A stretch of 64,000 nucleotides of DNA from UBA10649 sp963749905. Lineage in GTDB: Bacteria > Actinomycetota > Actinomycetes > S36-B12. A program made the translations under genes and the position numbers. The notes below the pieces were generated by a model. It searched no databases, was not told the DNA's origin, and worked only from the letters and a program-made list of their open reading frames with translations. The DNA is taken from NCBI GenBank assembly GCA_963749905.1, contig CAVVOF010000002.1, forward strand, positions 62,001 through 126,000. Reading direction: 5' to 3'. Below are positions 17,958 to 29,367 of the stretch, one piece after another (position 1 is the first letter of the stretch; the number at the start of each line of letters is the position of its first letter).

Positions 17958-19178
17958 GTGAGCGAGCCGTGGGAGTCGAACGTGGGTCGGACCGTGAAGG
18001 ATGTCGTGTTCGTCGACGGGGTGCGCACCCCATTCGGGAAGGCCGGCAGCGCCCTCGCGGAGACCCGTGCCGACGACCTGGTCGTGAAGGTGTTCCGGGA
18101 GCTGTTCCGCCGGAACCCGGACCTGCCGCTGGAGCGCATCGACGACGTGGCGGTCGCCGCCACGACGCAGATGGGCGATCAGGGCATGACCATCGGCCGC
18201 ACGGCGGGCCTGCTCAGCGGGCTGCCGAACAGCGTGCCGGGCTACTCGATCGACCGCATGTGCGCCGGTGCGATGACCTCCGTCACCACGCTCTCTGCGG
18301 CGATCATGGCCGGGCAGTACGACGTCGCGCTGGCCGGCGGAGTCGAGAGCATGTCGCGGCATCCCATGGGCGAGGGCATGGACCCCAACCCGCGGTTCCT
18401 GTCCGAGCGGCTCGTGGACACCGACGCGCTGATCATGGGCGCCACTGCGGAGAACCTGCACGATCGCTTCCCGCACCTGACGAAGGACCGCGCCGACGCG
18501 TTCGCCCTCGGATCCCAGCAGAAGACCGCCCATGCATACGAGCAGGGCTGGATCCAGCCCGACCTCGTCCCGGTGGCCACCCGCTCGGCCGAGCTCGGCT
18601 GGGGCCTGCTCAGCGCCGACGAGGTGATGCGGCCCGGGACCACCATGGAGGGTCTGGCCGGCCTGAAGACGCCGTTCCGACCCCACGGCCGAGTGACCGC
18701 GGGCAACAGCTCCGGCCTGAACGACGGCGCCACCGGCGCGATCGTGGCCGCCGAGGACGTGGCTGACGAGCTCGGCCTGCAGAAGAAGATGCGGATGGTC
18801 GGCTTCGCCTTCGCCGGCGTGGAGCCGGAGGTCATGGGCGTCGGTCCGGTCCCGAGCACCGAGAAGGCCCTCTCACGCGCAGGCCTGTCCATCGACGACA
18901 TCGACCTGTTCGAGGTCAACGAGGCGTTCGCCGTGCAGGTGCTCGCGTTCCTGGACCACTTCGGGATCGCCGACGACGACCCGCGGGTCAATCCGATGGG
19001 CGGGGCGATCGCGGTGGGCCACCCGCTGGCCTCCAGCGGCATCCGGCTGATGAATTACCTGGCCCGCGACTTCGAGCGCACCCCCGACGCCCGCTACGGC
19101 ATCACCACGATGTGCATCGGGCTCGGCATGGGCGGCACCGTGATCTGGGAGAACCTGAACCACGCAGGGAGCAACTGA
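17958..19178 (+). CDS. fadA: Acetyl-CoA acyltransferase (3-ketoacyl-CoA thiolase)
   Basis: A 406-residue thiolase that cleaves 3-ketoacyl-CoA in beta-oxidation. The acyl-enzyme Cys is in SIDRMCAGAMTSV, the catalytic His in GHPLASSGIRLM, and the second Cys in TTMCIGLGMGG. NEAFAVQVLAF is the usual central motif. GTG 17958 gives a slightly extended N-terminus before VKDVVFVDGVRTPFGKAG, so a start a few codons later is possible. Its TGA shares one base with the fadB ATG, so the two subunits of the complex are coupled. Confidence 0.9.
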   Translation: MSEPWESNVGRTVKDVVFVDGVRTPFGKAGSALAETRADDLVVKVFRELFRRNPDLPLERIDDVAVAATTQMGDQGMTIGRTAGLLSGLPNSVPGYSIDRMCAGAMTSVTTLSAAIMAGQYDVALAGGVESMSRHPMGEGMDPNPRFLSERLVDTDALIMGATAENLHDRFPHLTKDRADAFALGSQQKTAHAYEQGWIQPDLVPVATRSAELGWGLLSADEVMRPGTTMEGLAGLKTPFRPHGRVTAGNSSGLNDGATGAIVAAEDVADELGLQKKMRMVGFAFAGVEPEVMGVGPVPSTEKALSRAGLSIDDIDLFEVNEAFAVQVLAFLDHFGIADDDPRVNPMGGAIAVGHPLASSGIRLMNYLARDFERTPDARYGITTMCIGLGMGGTVIWENLNHAGSN

Positions 19179-21271
19179 TGACAGACGTGACCATGAACCC
19201 CGACGAGGTCGTCACCCACGCTCGCGTGCGCGTCGTCGACCTGCCGGAAGGCGCCGGCCGGATGGCGCTGATCACGATCGACAACGACCGCGACCACACC
19301 CGGCCGACCACCTTCGGGCCCGCGGGCCTGGAGTCCATCGCCGAGGCGCTCGATGACATCGCCGCCATGGACGACATCGTCGCGGTCGGCGTCACCGGCA
19401 AGCCGTTCATCTTCGCGGTGGGAGCCGACCTCTCGGCCATCGGCCTGGTCAACGATCGCGCGGTCATCGAGCGGTTCGGCAAGCTCGGCCACGACGTGCT
19501 CCGTCGCTTCGGCGAGCTCTCGGTGCCCACCTTCGCCTTCGTCAACGGTGCGGCGATGGGCGGCGGCACGGAACTCGCGCTGCAGTGCACCTACCGGACC
19601 ATGTCGGCCGCGGCCGCCGCGATGTCGCTGCCGGAGGTCTTCCTCGGGCTGATCCCGGGCTGGGGCGGTGCGTGGCTGCTGCCGAACCTCATCGGCCCGG
19701 CGAACGCCCTCGAGGTGATCGTCGCCAACCCGCTGCAGCAGAACAAGCAGCTCAAGCCGAAGGACGCGCTGCGGCTCGGCGTCGTCGACGTCGTGTTCGA
19801 CTCCCCCGACTTCCTCGAGCTGTCGCTGCGGTGGGCCGCGGGCGTGCTCAACGGCACCGTGACGGTGGACCGCGCGCCGGTCGACCGGGACTCGTGGGAC
19901 GCCATCTGCGACATCGCGACCGCGATGCTGGACGACAAGATCCACGGGGCGACGCCCGCCCCCTACCGGGCGATCGACCTGGTGCGCGCCGCCCGGACCT
20001 GCACGCGCGACGAGGGCTTCGCGGCCGAGGACCAGGCGCTCGCCGACCTCGTCATGGGCGAGGACCTGCGCGCGTCCCTGTACTCCTTCGACCTGATCCA
20101 GAAGCGCGCCAAGCGACCGGTCGGCGTGCCCGACAAGTCGCTGGCCCGGCCGGTCACCAAGGTCGGCGTGGTGGGCGCGGGGCTGATGGCCTCCCAGCTC
20201 GCCCTGCTGTTCGCCAAGCGCCTGCAGGTGCCGGTCGTCATGACCGACCTCGATCAGGCCCGGGTCGACAAGGGCCTGGCCTTCGTTCGCGGCGAGCTCG
20301 AGAAGCAGGTGGCCAAGGGACGGCTCTCCCCCGACAAGGCCAACCGGCTGTCGGCACTGATCACCGGGTCGACCGACACTGGCGTGTTCGCCGATGCGGA
20401 CTTCGTGATCGAGGCGGTGTTCGAGAACCTGGAGGTCAAGCGCCAGGTGTTCGCCGATCTCGAGGGGATCGTCTCCGACACCTGCGTGCTGGCGACGAAC
20501 ACGTCCTCCCTCTCGGTGACCGCCATGGCCGAGCACCTGGCCCATCCGGAGCGGGTGGTGGGCTTCCACTTCTTCAACCCGGTGGCGGTCATGCCGCTGC
20601 TGGAGATCGCGCGCGCCGAGCAGACCGACGACCCGACCGTGGCGACCGCGTTCGCCGTGGGCAAGTCGCTGAAGAAGACCTGCGTGCTCGTGAAGGACGC
20701 TCCGGCGTTCGTCGTGAACCGACTGCTCACCCGCTACATGGGCGAGATCTTCAGGGCGGTCGACGAGGGCACGCCCATCGACGTCGCGGACCACGCATCC
20801 GACGGCCTCGGCATGCCGATGACGCCGTTCACCCTGCTCGGCCTGGTCGGCCCGGCGGTGGCCCTGCACGTCTCGGAGACGATGCACACTGCGTACCCGG
20901 ACCGCTTCTACGTGTCGGAGAACCTGCGACGGGTGGTGGAGGCCGGCAAGTCGGCCGTCATCATCACGCCCGAGGGCGGCGCGCCGCAGGTCGATCCCGA
21001 GGTCGCGGCCCTGCTGGTGCAGGGAGACACCGTGCTCACGGCGGACGAGGTGCTCGTGCGGGCCACTGATGCGCTCTCGGACGAGGTGCGCCGGATGCTC
21101 GACGAGGGCGTCGTCGCGGAGGCTCAGGACCTCGACCTGTGCATGATCATGGGCGCGGGCTGGCCGATGTGGCTCGGTGGCATCACGCCGTACCTGGACC
21201 GCAGCGGCTCCGCCGAGAAGGTCACCGGATCGCGCTTCCTGCCGCGTGGGGTGGCGTCCGTCCCGGCCTGA
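19178..21271 (+). CDS. fadB: Multifunctional enoyl-CoA hydratase / 3-hydroxyacyl-CoA dehydrogenase
   Basis: A 697-residue fatty acid oxidation alpha subunit. The N-terminal crotonase domain (about residues 1-300) has AVGADLSAIG and the oxyanion-hole stretch GAAMGGGTELAL. The NAD-binding dehydrogenase domain begins at VGVVGAGLMASQLALLFAKR, with DFVIEAVFENLEVKRQVF, TNTSSLSVTAMAE and the His-containing GFHFFNPVAVMPLLEI; the C-terminal domain follows from FVVNRLLTRYMGEI. With FadA it performs the last three steps of beta-oxidation. A strong hairpin follows the stop, so transcription probably ends here. Confidence 0.92.
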   Translation: MTDVTMNPDEVVTHARVRVVDLPEGAGRMALITIDNDRDHTRPTTFGPAGLESIAEALDDIAAMDDIVAVGVTGKPFIFAVGADLSAIGLVNDRAVIERFGKLGHDVLRRFGELSVPTFAFVNGAAMGGGTELALQCTYRTMSAAAAAMSLPEVFLGLIPGWGGAWLLPNLIGPANALEVIVANPLQQNKQLKPKDALRLGVVDVVFDSPDFLELSLRWAAGVLNGTVTVDRAPVDRDSWDAICDIATAMLDDKIHGATPAPYRAIDLVRAARTCTRDEGFAAEDQALADLVMGEDLRASLYSFDLIQKRAKRPVGVPDKSLARPVTKVGVVGAGLMASQLALLFAKRLQVPVVMTDLDQARVDKGLAFVRGELEKQVAKGRLSPDKANRLSALITGSTDTGVFADADFVIEAVFENLEVKRQVFADLEGIVSDTCVLATNTSSLSVTAMAEHLAHPERVVGFHFFNPVAVMPLLEIARAEQTDDPTVATAFAVGKSLKKTCVLVKDAPAFVVNRLLTRYMGEIFRAVDEGTPIDVADHASDGLGMPMTPFTLLGLVGPAVALHVSETMHTAYPDRFYVSENLRRVVEAGKSAVIITPEGGAPQVDPEVAALLVQGDTVLTADEVLVRATDALSDEVRRMLDEGVVAEAQDLDLCMIMGAGWPMWLGGITPYLDRSGSAEKVTGSRFLPRGVASVPA

Positions 21272-21285
21272 CGTCGGCCCCGGCC

Positions 21286-21321
21286 ACGGCCAACGGACCC
21301 GAATTCGGGACCTTTGGCCGT
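21286..21321 (+). terminator. Hairpin terminator candidate after fadB
   Basis: A 36-bp palindrome starting 15 bases after the fadB stop. The outer arms ACGGCCAA / TTGGCCGT are perfect and the core is CCGAATTCGG; only two positions per arm fail to pair. There is no clear T-tract, as is common for hairpins in high-GC actinobacteria. It would separate the fadAB transcript from the next gene, which has its own operator-like site. Confidence 0.55.
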
Positions 21322-21334
21322 CGGAGCACCGGTG

Positions 21335-21374
21335 AACCTACGTTAACGTAACCTACGCAACCGTAGGTTACGTT
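21335..21374. promoter_or_regulatory. Long inverted repeat / operator upstream of the nitronate monooxygenase-like gene
   Basis: A 13-bp perfect inverted repeat, AACGTAACCTACG (21345-21357) and CGTAGGTTACGTT (21362-21374), separated by CAAC, ends 15 bases before the GTG start. A further copy of AACCTACG lies at 21335-21342, and ACGTTAACGT at 21340-21349 is itself a palindrome, so two operator units overlap. The Shine-Dalgarno CCGGAGG follows directly. This looks like a repressor site covering the promoter. Confidence 0.65.
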
Positions 21375-21389
21375 CTCCGGAGGTCATCC

Positions 21390-22811
21390 GTGCTCACTGC
21401 CGATCAGCTGCCCGCCATCATCCAGGGCGGAATGGGCGCCGCCGTCTCGTCGTGGAAGCTGGCCAGCGCGGTCTCGCGCACCGGACAGCTGGGCGTCGTC
21501 TCCGGCGTGGCCCTCGATCTCGTCCTCGCGCGCCGTCTGCAGGACGGTGATCCCGATGGGGACGTCCGGCGCGCCATCGCCGCGTTCCCCCGCCAGGACG
21601 TCGCCGACCGGGTGCTGGAGCGCTACTTCATCGAGGGCGGGCGCTCCGAGTCCGATCCCTATGCGCCGGTCCCCCGGCTGACCGTCTCCCCGCAGCCGCG
21701 CACCACTGAGCTCGTCGTGCTCGGCGCGTTCGTGGAGGTCTGGCTGGCCAAGGAGGGCCATGACGGCCTGGTCGGCATCAACTGCCTGGAGAAGATCCAG
21801 CTGTCCACCCCTGCCACGCTGCTGGGCGCCATGGTCGCCGGCGTCGACGTCGTGCTGATGGGCGCGGGCGTGCCCCGGGAGATCCCGCGGACCCTCGACC
21901 TGCTGGCCGCCGGGCAGCCGGTCGCCTTCCCGATCGACGTCGAGGGCGCGCCCTCGGGGTCGGTCACCCTGGACATCGATCCGGTCGCCCTGCTCGGTCC
22001 GGACCTGCCGCCGCTCGTGCGGCCGGTGTTCCTGGCCATCGTCTCCGCCCATGTCCTGGCCGCCTTCCTGGCCCGCGACGAGGAGATCCAGCCGGACGGC
22101 TTCGTCGTCGAGGCACCGCCGGCGGGTGGGCACAACGCGCCTGCGCGCAAGCCGGTCATCGAGAACGGCGAGCTGGTGTTCGGGCCGCGCGACGAGCCGG
22201 ACCTGGCGAAGATCGCCGCCCTCGGCCTGCCGTTCTGGGTGGCGGGCGCCGCCGGCTCCCCCGAGGCGCTCCGCGACGCCCTGAGCCAGGGCGCGAAGGG
22301 CGTGCAGGTGGGCACCGTCTTCGCCCTGTCCAACGACTCCGGGATCCGCAGCGACCTGCGCACCGCACTGCTCGACGGGATCCGCGACGAGACGCTGCAC
22401 GTGCGGACTGATCCGCTCGCGTCGCCGACCGGGTTCCCGTTCAAGGTGGCCGAGCTGCCGGGGACGATGTCGGAGGCCGGCATCAGCGACGAGCGCGAGC
22501 GGCTCTGCGACCTCGGCTTCCTGCGCCAGCCCTACCTGCGCCCGGACGAGCAGGTGGGCTACCGCTGCCCGGCCGAGCCGGCGGCGATGTACGCGAAGAA
22601 GTCCGGCGACGTCGACGACACCGTCGGTCGCGCCTGCATCTGCAACGGGCTCACCGCGACCGTCGGCCTGGGCCAGACTCGCAAGGACGGGTACCAGGAG
22701 CTGCCGATCGTCACGCTGGGGTCCGACACGACTGCGGCGCGGGCACTGCTCGAGCTGCACCCGGAGGGCTGGGACGCGCCTCAGGTCGTGGACTGGCTCC
22801 TGAGCGTCTGA
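21390..22811 (+). CDS. Nitronate monooxygenase / 2-nitropropane dioxygenase family FMN protein
   Basis: A 473-residue TIM-barrel flavoprotein. It opens with LPAIIQGGMGAAVSSWKLAS, the conserved substrate-pocket start of this family, and has APPAGGHNAPAR and KGVQVGTVFALS for FMN phosphate binding. It is longer than typical nitronate monooxygenases (about 320-380), with a Cys-containing C-terminal extension (YRCPAEPAAMYAK, ACICNG) close to the branch annotated near fatty acid genes; an enoyl reductase-like role is therefore also possible. GTG start with a good Shine-Dalgarno site. It overlaps dxs by 31 bases at the 3' end. Confidence 0.8.
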   Translation: MLTADQLPAIIQGGMGAAVSSWKLASAVSRTGQLGVVSGVALDLVLARRLQDGDPDGDVRRAIAAFPRQDVADRVLERYFIEGGRSESDPYAPVPRLTVSPQPRTTELVVLGAFVEVWLAKEGHDGLVGINCLEKIQLSTPATLLGAMVAGVDVVLMGAGVPREIPRTLDLLAAGQPVAFPIDVEGAPSGSVTLDIDPVALLGPDLPPLVRPVFLAIVSAHVLAAFLARDEEIQPDGFVVEAPPAGGHNAPARKPVIENGELVFGPRDEPDLAKIAALGLPFWVAGAAGSPEALRDALSQGAKGVQVGTVFALSNDSGIRSDLRTALLDGIRDETLHVRTDPLASPTGFPFKVAELPGTMSEAGISDERERLCDLGFLRQPYLRPDEQVGYRCPAEPAAMYAKKSGDVDDTVGRACICNGLTATVGLGQTRKDGYQELPIVTLGSDTTAARALLELHPEGWDAPQVVDWLLSV

Positions 22812-24697
22812 CCGTTCTCCGCGTCGGCCTTGCGGGCCATCGTCTCGACGATGCTGCGGGAGATGTCCTGCGACGTGAGGCCGCACTCCACCAGCACCTC
22901 GGCACGCTTGCCGTGGTCCAGGAACCGCTCCGGGACGCCCTCGGTGCGCAGCGGGACGTCGATGCCGGCCTCGCGCATCGCCTGGCCGATCGCGGCACCG
23001 ACTCCCCCGGTGACGATGCCGTCCTCGATGACAACGACGAGTCGGGCGGTCCGCGTCAGCTCGACGAGGCCGGGATGCACGGGCTTGACCCAGCACGGGT
23101 CGACCACGATGGCGCCGAGGCCCTGGGCGCGCAGGCGCTCGGCCACGTCGATGCCCATCGCCGCGAAGGAGCCGATGGCGACGATGACGACCTCGGCGGG
23201 ACCGGTCTCAGCGAGGACGTCGTAGCCCGGCTCCCGGCGCACGGCCGGTAGGGACGGGCCGAGGCCGCCCTTCGGGAAGCGCACGACGGTCGGCGCGTCG
23301 GCGACGTCCACGGCCTCCCGCAGTTGCTGCCGCAGGGTCTGCTCGTCGCGGGGCGCGGCGATGCGCAGGCCGGGCACGACCTGCAGCATGGACATGTCCC
23401 ACATGCCGTTGTGGCTGGCGCCGTCGTCGCCGGTGACGCCCGCGCGGTCGAGGACGAAGGTGACGCCCGCGCGATGGAGGGCGCAGTCCATCAGGACCTG
23501 GTCGAAGGCGCGGTTGAGGAAGGTGGCGTACAGGGCGATGACCGGGTGCAGCCCGCCGTACGCCATGCCCGCGGCGCTGGTCACCGCGTGCTGCTCGGCG
23601 ATGCCGACGTCGTACGTGCGCTCGGGGAAGCGTTCCGCGAACCGGTCCAGGCCGGTGGGGCCGAGCATCGCTGCGGTGATGGCCACGACGTCGGGACGCT
23701 CCTCGCCGATCCGCACGAGCTCGTCCGCGAAGGCGGCCGTCCAGGTCGGACCGCCCGCGGTGAGCGGCTTGCCGGTGTCGGGGTCGATGACGCCGACCCC
23801 GTGGAAGCGATCCGCCTCGTCCTGCTCCGCGGGGGCGTAGCCACGGCCCTTGTGGGTGATGGCGTGCACGATCACCGGGCCGTTGAAGGCCTTGGCGCGG
23901 GTGAGCGCGAACTCGAGCTCGGTCTCGTCGTGGCCGTCGATGGGGCCGATGTACTTCAGCCCGAGGTCCTCGAACAGCCCCTGGGGCGCGACGACGTCCT
24001 TCACGCCCTTCTTCATGCCGTGCAGTGCGCCGTAGATCGGATCGCCGACGACCGGGGTGCGGTGCAGGACGCGCTTGCCCCAGTTCATGAACTTCTCGTA
24101 GCCGTGCGTGGTCCGCAGGGTCGAGAGGTGGTGGGCCAGGCCGCCGATGGTCGGCGAGTAGGAGCGGGCGTTGTCGTTGACGACGACGACGAGGGGCCGG
24201 TCCGAGGCGGCGATGTTGTTGAGGGCCTCCCACGCCATGCCGCCGGTGAGGGCGCCGTCGCCGATGACGGCCACGACGTGGTGCTGGCCGAGCAGCCCGC
24301 GCTGCTCCCAGGCCTTGGCCAGGCCGTCGGCATACGAGAGCGCGGTGGACGCGTGCGAGTTCTCGACGACGTCGTGGGCGCTCTCGGTGCGGCAGGGGTA
24401 GCCGGACAGGCCCTCACGCTGACGGAGCCGGTCGAACTCGGGCGCGCGTCCGGTGAGGATCTTGTGCACGTATGCCTGGTGCCCGGTGTCCCAGATGATG
24501 AGGTCGTCGGGCGACCGGAAGACCCGATGCAGGGCGATGGTCAGCTCGACGACGCCGAGGTTGGAGCCGAGGTGGCCGCCGGTGGCGGACACCTTCTCGA
24601 CGAGGAACTGGCGGATCTCGGTGGCGAGGGCGGGCAGCTGCTCCGGGGCGAGGGCACGCACGTCACGCGGGTCGCGGATCCCGTCGATCAGAGGCAC
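22781..24697 (-). CDS. dxs: 1-deoxy-D-xylulose-5-phosphate synthase
   Basis: First enzyme of the MEP isoprenoid pathway, joining pyruvate and glyceraldehyde 3-phosphate with thiamine diphosphate. At 638 residues it is full length. Landmarks: SATGGHLGSNLGVVELTIALH, IIWDTGHQAYVHKILTGR, the cofactor motif IGDGALTGGMAWEALNN, DGHDETEL, and the catalytic-Glu region DVGIAEQHAVTSAAGMAYGG, followed by DRAGVTGDDGASHNGMWD. No other MEP gene is in the window. The start at 24697 (MPLIDGIRDP) is standard for the family. Confidence 0.95.
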   Translation of the reverse strand: MPLIDGIRDPRDVRALAPEQLPALATEIRQFLVEKVSATGGHLGSNLGVVELTIALHRVFRSPDDLIIWDTGHQAYVHKILTGRAPEFDRLRQREGLSGYPCRTESAHDVVENSHASTALSYADGLAKAWEQRGLLGQHHVVAVIGDGALTGGMAWEALNNIAASDRPLVVVVNDNARSYSPTIGGLAHHLSTLRTTHGYEKFMNWGKRVLHRTPVVGDPIYGALHGMKKGVKDVVAPQGLFEDLGLKYIGPIDGHDETELEFALTRAKAFNGPVIVHAITHKGRGYAPAEQDEADRFHGVGVIDPDTGKPLTAGGPTWTAAFADELVRIGEERPDVVAITAAMLGPTGLDRFAERFPERTYDVGIAEQHAVTSAAGMAYGGLHPVIALYATFLNRAFDQVLMDCALHRAGVTFVLDRAGVTGDDGASHNGMWDMSMLQVVPGLRIAAPRDEQTLRQQLREAVDVADAPTVVRFPKGGLGPSLPAVRREPGYDVLAETGPAEVVIVAIGSFAAMGIDVAERLRAQGLGAIVVDPCWVKPVHPGLVELTRTARLVVVIEDGIVTGGVGAAIGQAMREAGIDVPLRTEGVPERFLDHGKRAEVLVECGLTSQDISRSIVETMARKADAENGQTLRSQSTT

Positions 24698-24744
24698 CCG
24701 ACGAGTCTAGGTGATCATGCCTCCCAGCACCCGTTGACGTGAGT

Positions 24745-26191
24745 TCAGTACGGCGGCGGGTCGGGCGGGTCATGGGCGGGGCTGCCGATCAGGGCCTCCG
24801 GTTCGCGGAAGTAGCGCTGGCCGAGTGGGGAGAGCCAGGTGCAGGACCCGTCGGATGCGGACGACTCGATTCGCCACCCGCCAAAGGTCTTCAGCTGGTG
24901 GTGGCGGGTGCACAGGGCACCCAGGTTCGTCGTTGCTCGTGACGCCGCCGTCGTCCCAGGCCTCCGCGTGGTCGATCTGGCAGCGCGCTGCCCGGCGGGC
25001 GCAGCCCGGGAACCGGCACGTGCGGTCACGGAGCACGATGTGGCGCCGGAGGGCGGCGGGGATCTCGTAGGTGCGCCGGCCGACGTCGAGCACGTGCCCG
25101 TCGACGGGGTCGGTGACGATCCGGCGGAGCGCGCAGTGCACGTCGGGGTCGGACAGCAGGTCGGCGAGCTGCTCGATGCCGACGACGGAGCCGTCGGCGA
25201 GGGCGCCGGTGCCGTCATCACCGGAAAGCAGCGCGTCGAGTGGGACGACCACCTCGAGTGCGACCGCCCGAGGCGCTCCGGACGCACCGGCGGCGTTCAG
25301 CACCAGGTGGGCGAGGGCCTCGGCCCGTCGCTCGCCGATCGTGGCGGCCGGGTCACCGGGCACCGACTCGTCGGCGACGGAGTTCTCCACCGCGCGCAGG
25401 ATCGCGTGGGCGGTGAGCGCGTCGAGCCGGGCCACCAGGGTGGCCAGGCCGTCCTCCGCTGCGCACACGTAGACGTCGCGCGTGGAACGGGCGGCCTCGC
25501 GGCGACGGCGCTGCCCCTCCGCGTCGATGCGCTCGATCGCCCGGTTGGCCGCCCGACGGGTCCGACCCGTGTCCGCTCGTCGAGCAGTGCGCAGCACTCC
25601 GGCCTCGAGCGCATGGCAGTCCACATGGAACTGCGCGACGGCTTCGGGCGTCGGCCGGGCGCAGGTGGCGTCGAGCCGCGTGCTCAGGCGTTCTGCTGCG
25701 TCGCACACGATGGCGGCGTGGGCCGGCGTGATCTCGCCGTGCTCCATCGCCGTGCGGGTGGCGGCCAGCGGGCCGGCCAGCAGGCGGGCGTGGTCGATGC
25801 GCCGCTGGGCCACCACTGGCGCCAGGCGCAGGCTGACGGCCACCTCCTCGCGCGCGGCGTCCTCGATGCGGATCAGCCGCTCCTCGTCGTGGTCGGGACG
25901 TGGGTCGAGCACGAGGAACTCGTCGATGCGCGGCTCAGGACTGGCGGCGGCCACCACCGCGTCGGCCTCCATCGCCGCCCACCATGCACCCACCCGCTGG
26001 TGGAGTTGCAGGTAGAGCAGGGCGTCCTCGGGGGCGAGGGCGGTGCGGTCGACCATGAGCAGGGTGGCCATCATCAGCGAGCCGGGCGCGAGGTCGGCAA
26101 CGCTGCGCAGCAGGTCGCCGGGCGCGGCGGTGAACGGATCCAGCCCGAAGCCCTCAACCCCGTCGGGGGGAAGGTCTGGGCTCGTGGTCAT
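24745..26191 (-). CDS. DUF222 / HNH endonuclease domain protein (13E12-like), frameshifted in the HNH domain
   Basis: The N-terminal 400 residues are the DUF222 domain typical of the abundant actinobacterial 13E12-repeat family; the C-terminus is an HNH nuclease. The frame from 26191 reads through the first HNH half, CRFPGCARRAARCQIDHAEA and WDDGGVTS, and then becomes nonsense. The missing half, TNLGALCTRHHQLKTFGGW, is in the next frame and ends at 24745. One extra base near 24934 explains the break. Function is not established; these genes are often multicopy. Confidence 0.75.
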
Positions 26192-26200
26192 GACCCCAAT

Positions 26201-26569
26201 CTAGAGAGGGGGTCTGACATTCGCGGCCCGCCGAAGGGCCTCCTCCACAAGCCGCACTTCCCGTTGCGCCTGCAGGAGTTTGGCGCCCTCCGCCTCGAGC
26301 GCCGACTGGGTGATGGCGATCTGGTCGGGCGGCAGCCACTCCCCCAGCTCGCTGCGCGCGGAGGCGTATGCGGCGCGCATGCCCACGAGGGAGGCGTCGA
26401 TGAAGTGGGTCACGATCCGGGCCAGGGCCAGCGGCATCGCCCGCACCGTGGAGAGCCGTAGATCGGCAGGCCCGCGGTCGAGCAGCCAGCCGCAGACGCG
26501 TGCGTCGAACTCGTCCGTGCCCGGCGGGGGCAGGTCGCGCGGCCAGCCGGTCGGTGCTCGCCCTGCCAA
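26201..26569 (-). CDS. Small conserved hypothetical protein
   Basis: I do not recognise a named family. The 122 residues are mostly helical, with the segment DEFDARVCGWLLDRGPADLR and a C-terminal Glu/Ala/Gln-rich stretch that could form a coiled coil. It lies on the same strand, 25 bases after acnA and 9 bases before the DUF222/HNH gene, so it could belong to either transcript. Translation probably starts at the TTG at 26569, which is uncertain. Confidence 0.55.
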   Translation of the reverse strand: MAGRAPTGWPRDLPPPGTDEFDARVCGWLLDRGPADLRLSTVRAMPLALARIVTHFIDASLVGMRAAYASARSELGEWLPPDQIAITQSALEAEGAKLLQAQREVRLVEEALRRAANVRPPL

Positions 26570-26594
26570 CGTCGCTCCGCTCGCCGTGTGCCGG

Positions 26595-29252
<2,658 letters not shown>

Positions 29253-29293
29253 CAGCGATCTCCTTGGCGTCAGTGCGTCATCGTCTACACACA

Positions 29294-29317
29294 AGATATC
29301 TTGACGTCAAGATATCT
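29294..29317. promoter_or_regulatory. Perfect 24-bp palindrome in the acnA promoter region
   Basis: The 24 bases are their own reverse complement: two AGATATCT units (29294-29301, 29310-29317) flank TTGACGTCAA, itself a palindrome. It lies 42-65 bases upstream of the acnA start and stands out as AT-rich in a very GC-rich region. It is shaped like a MarR- or TetR-family operator. Aconitase genes in Corynebacterium (AcnR) and Streptomyces (TamR) have dedicated repressors, but I cannot say which, if either, binds here. Confidence 0.65.
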
Positions 29318-29367
29318 CATATGGCTCGGCCGTCAGCCTAGTGATCCGGCCTTGAGCCAGACTCGCG

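Noticed and set aside
19094..20887. Long minus-strand open frame opposite fadB
   Set aside because: Shadow of fadB; rich in His, Arg and Asp with no recognisable domain.
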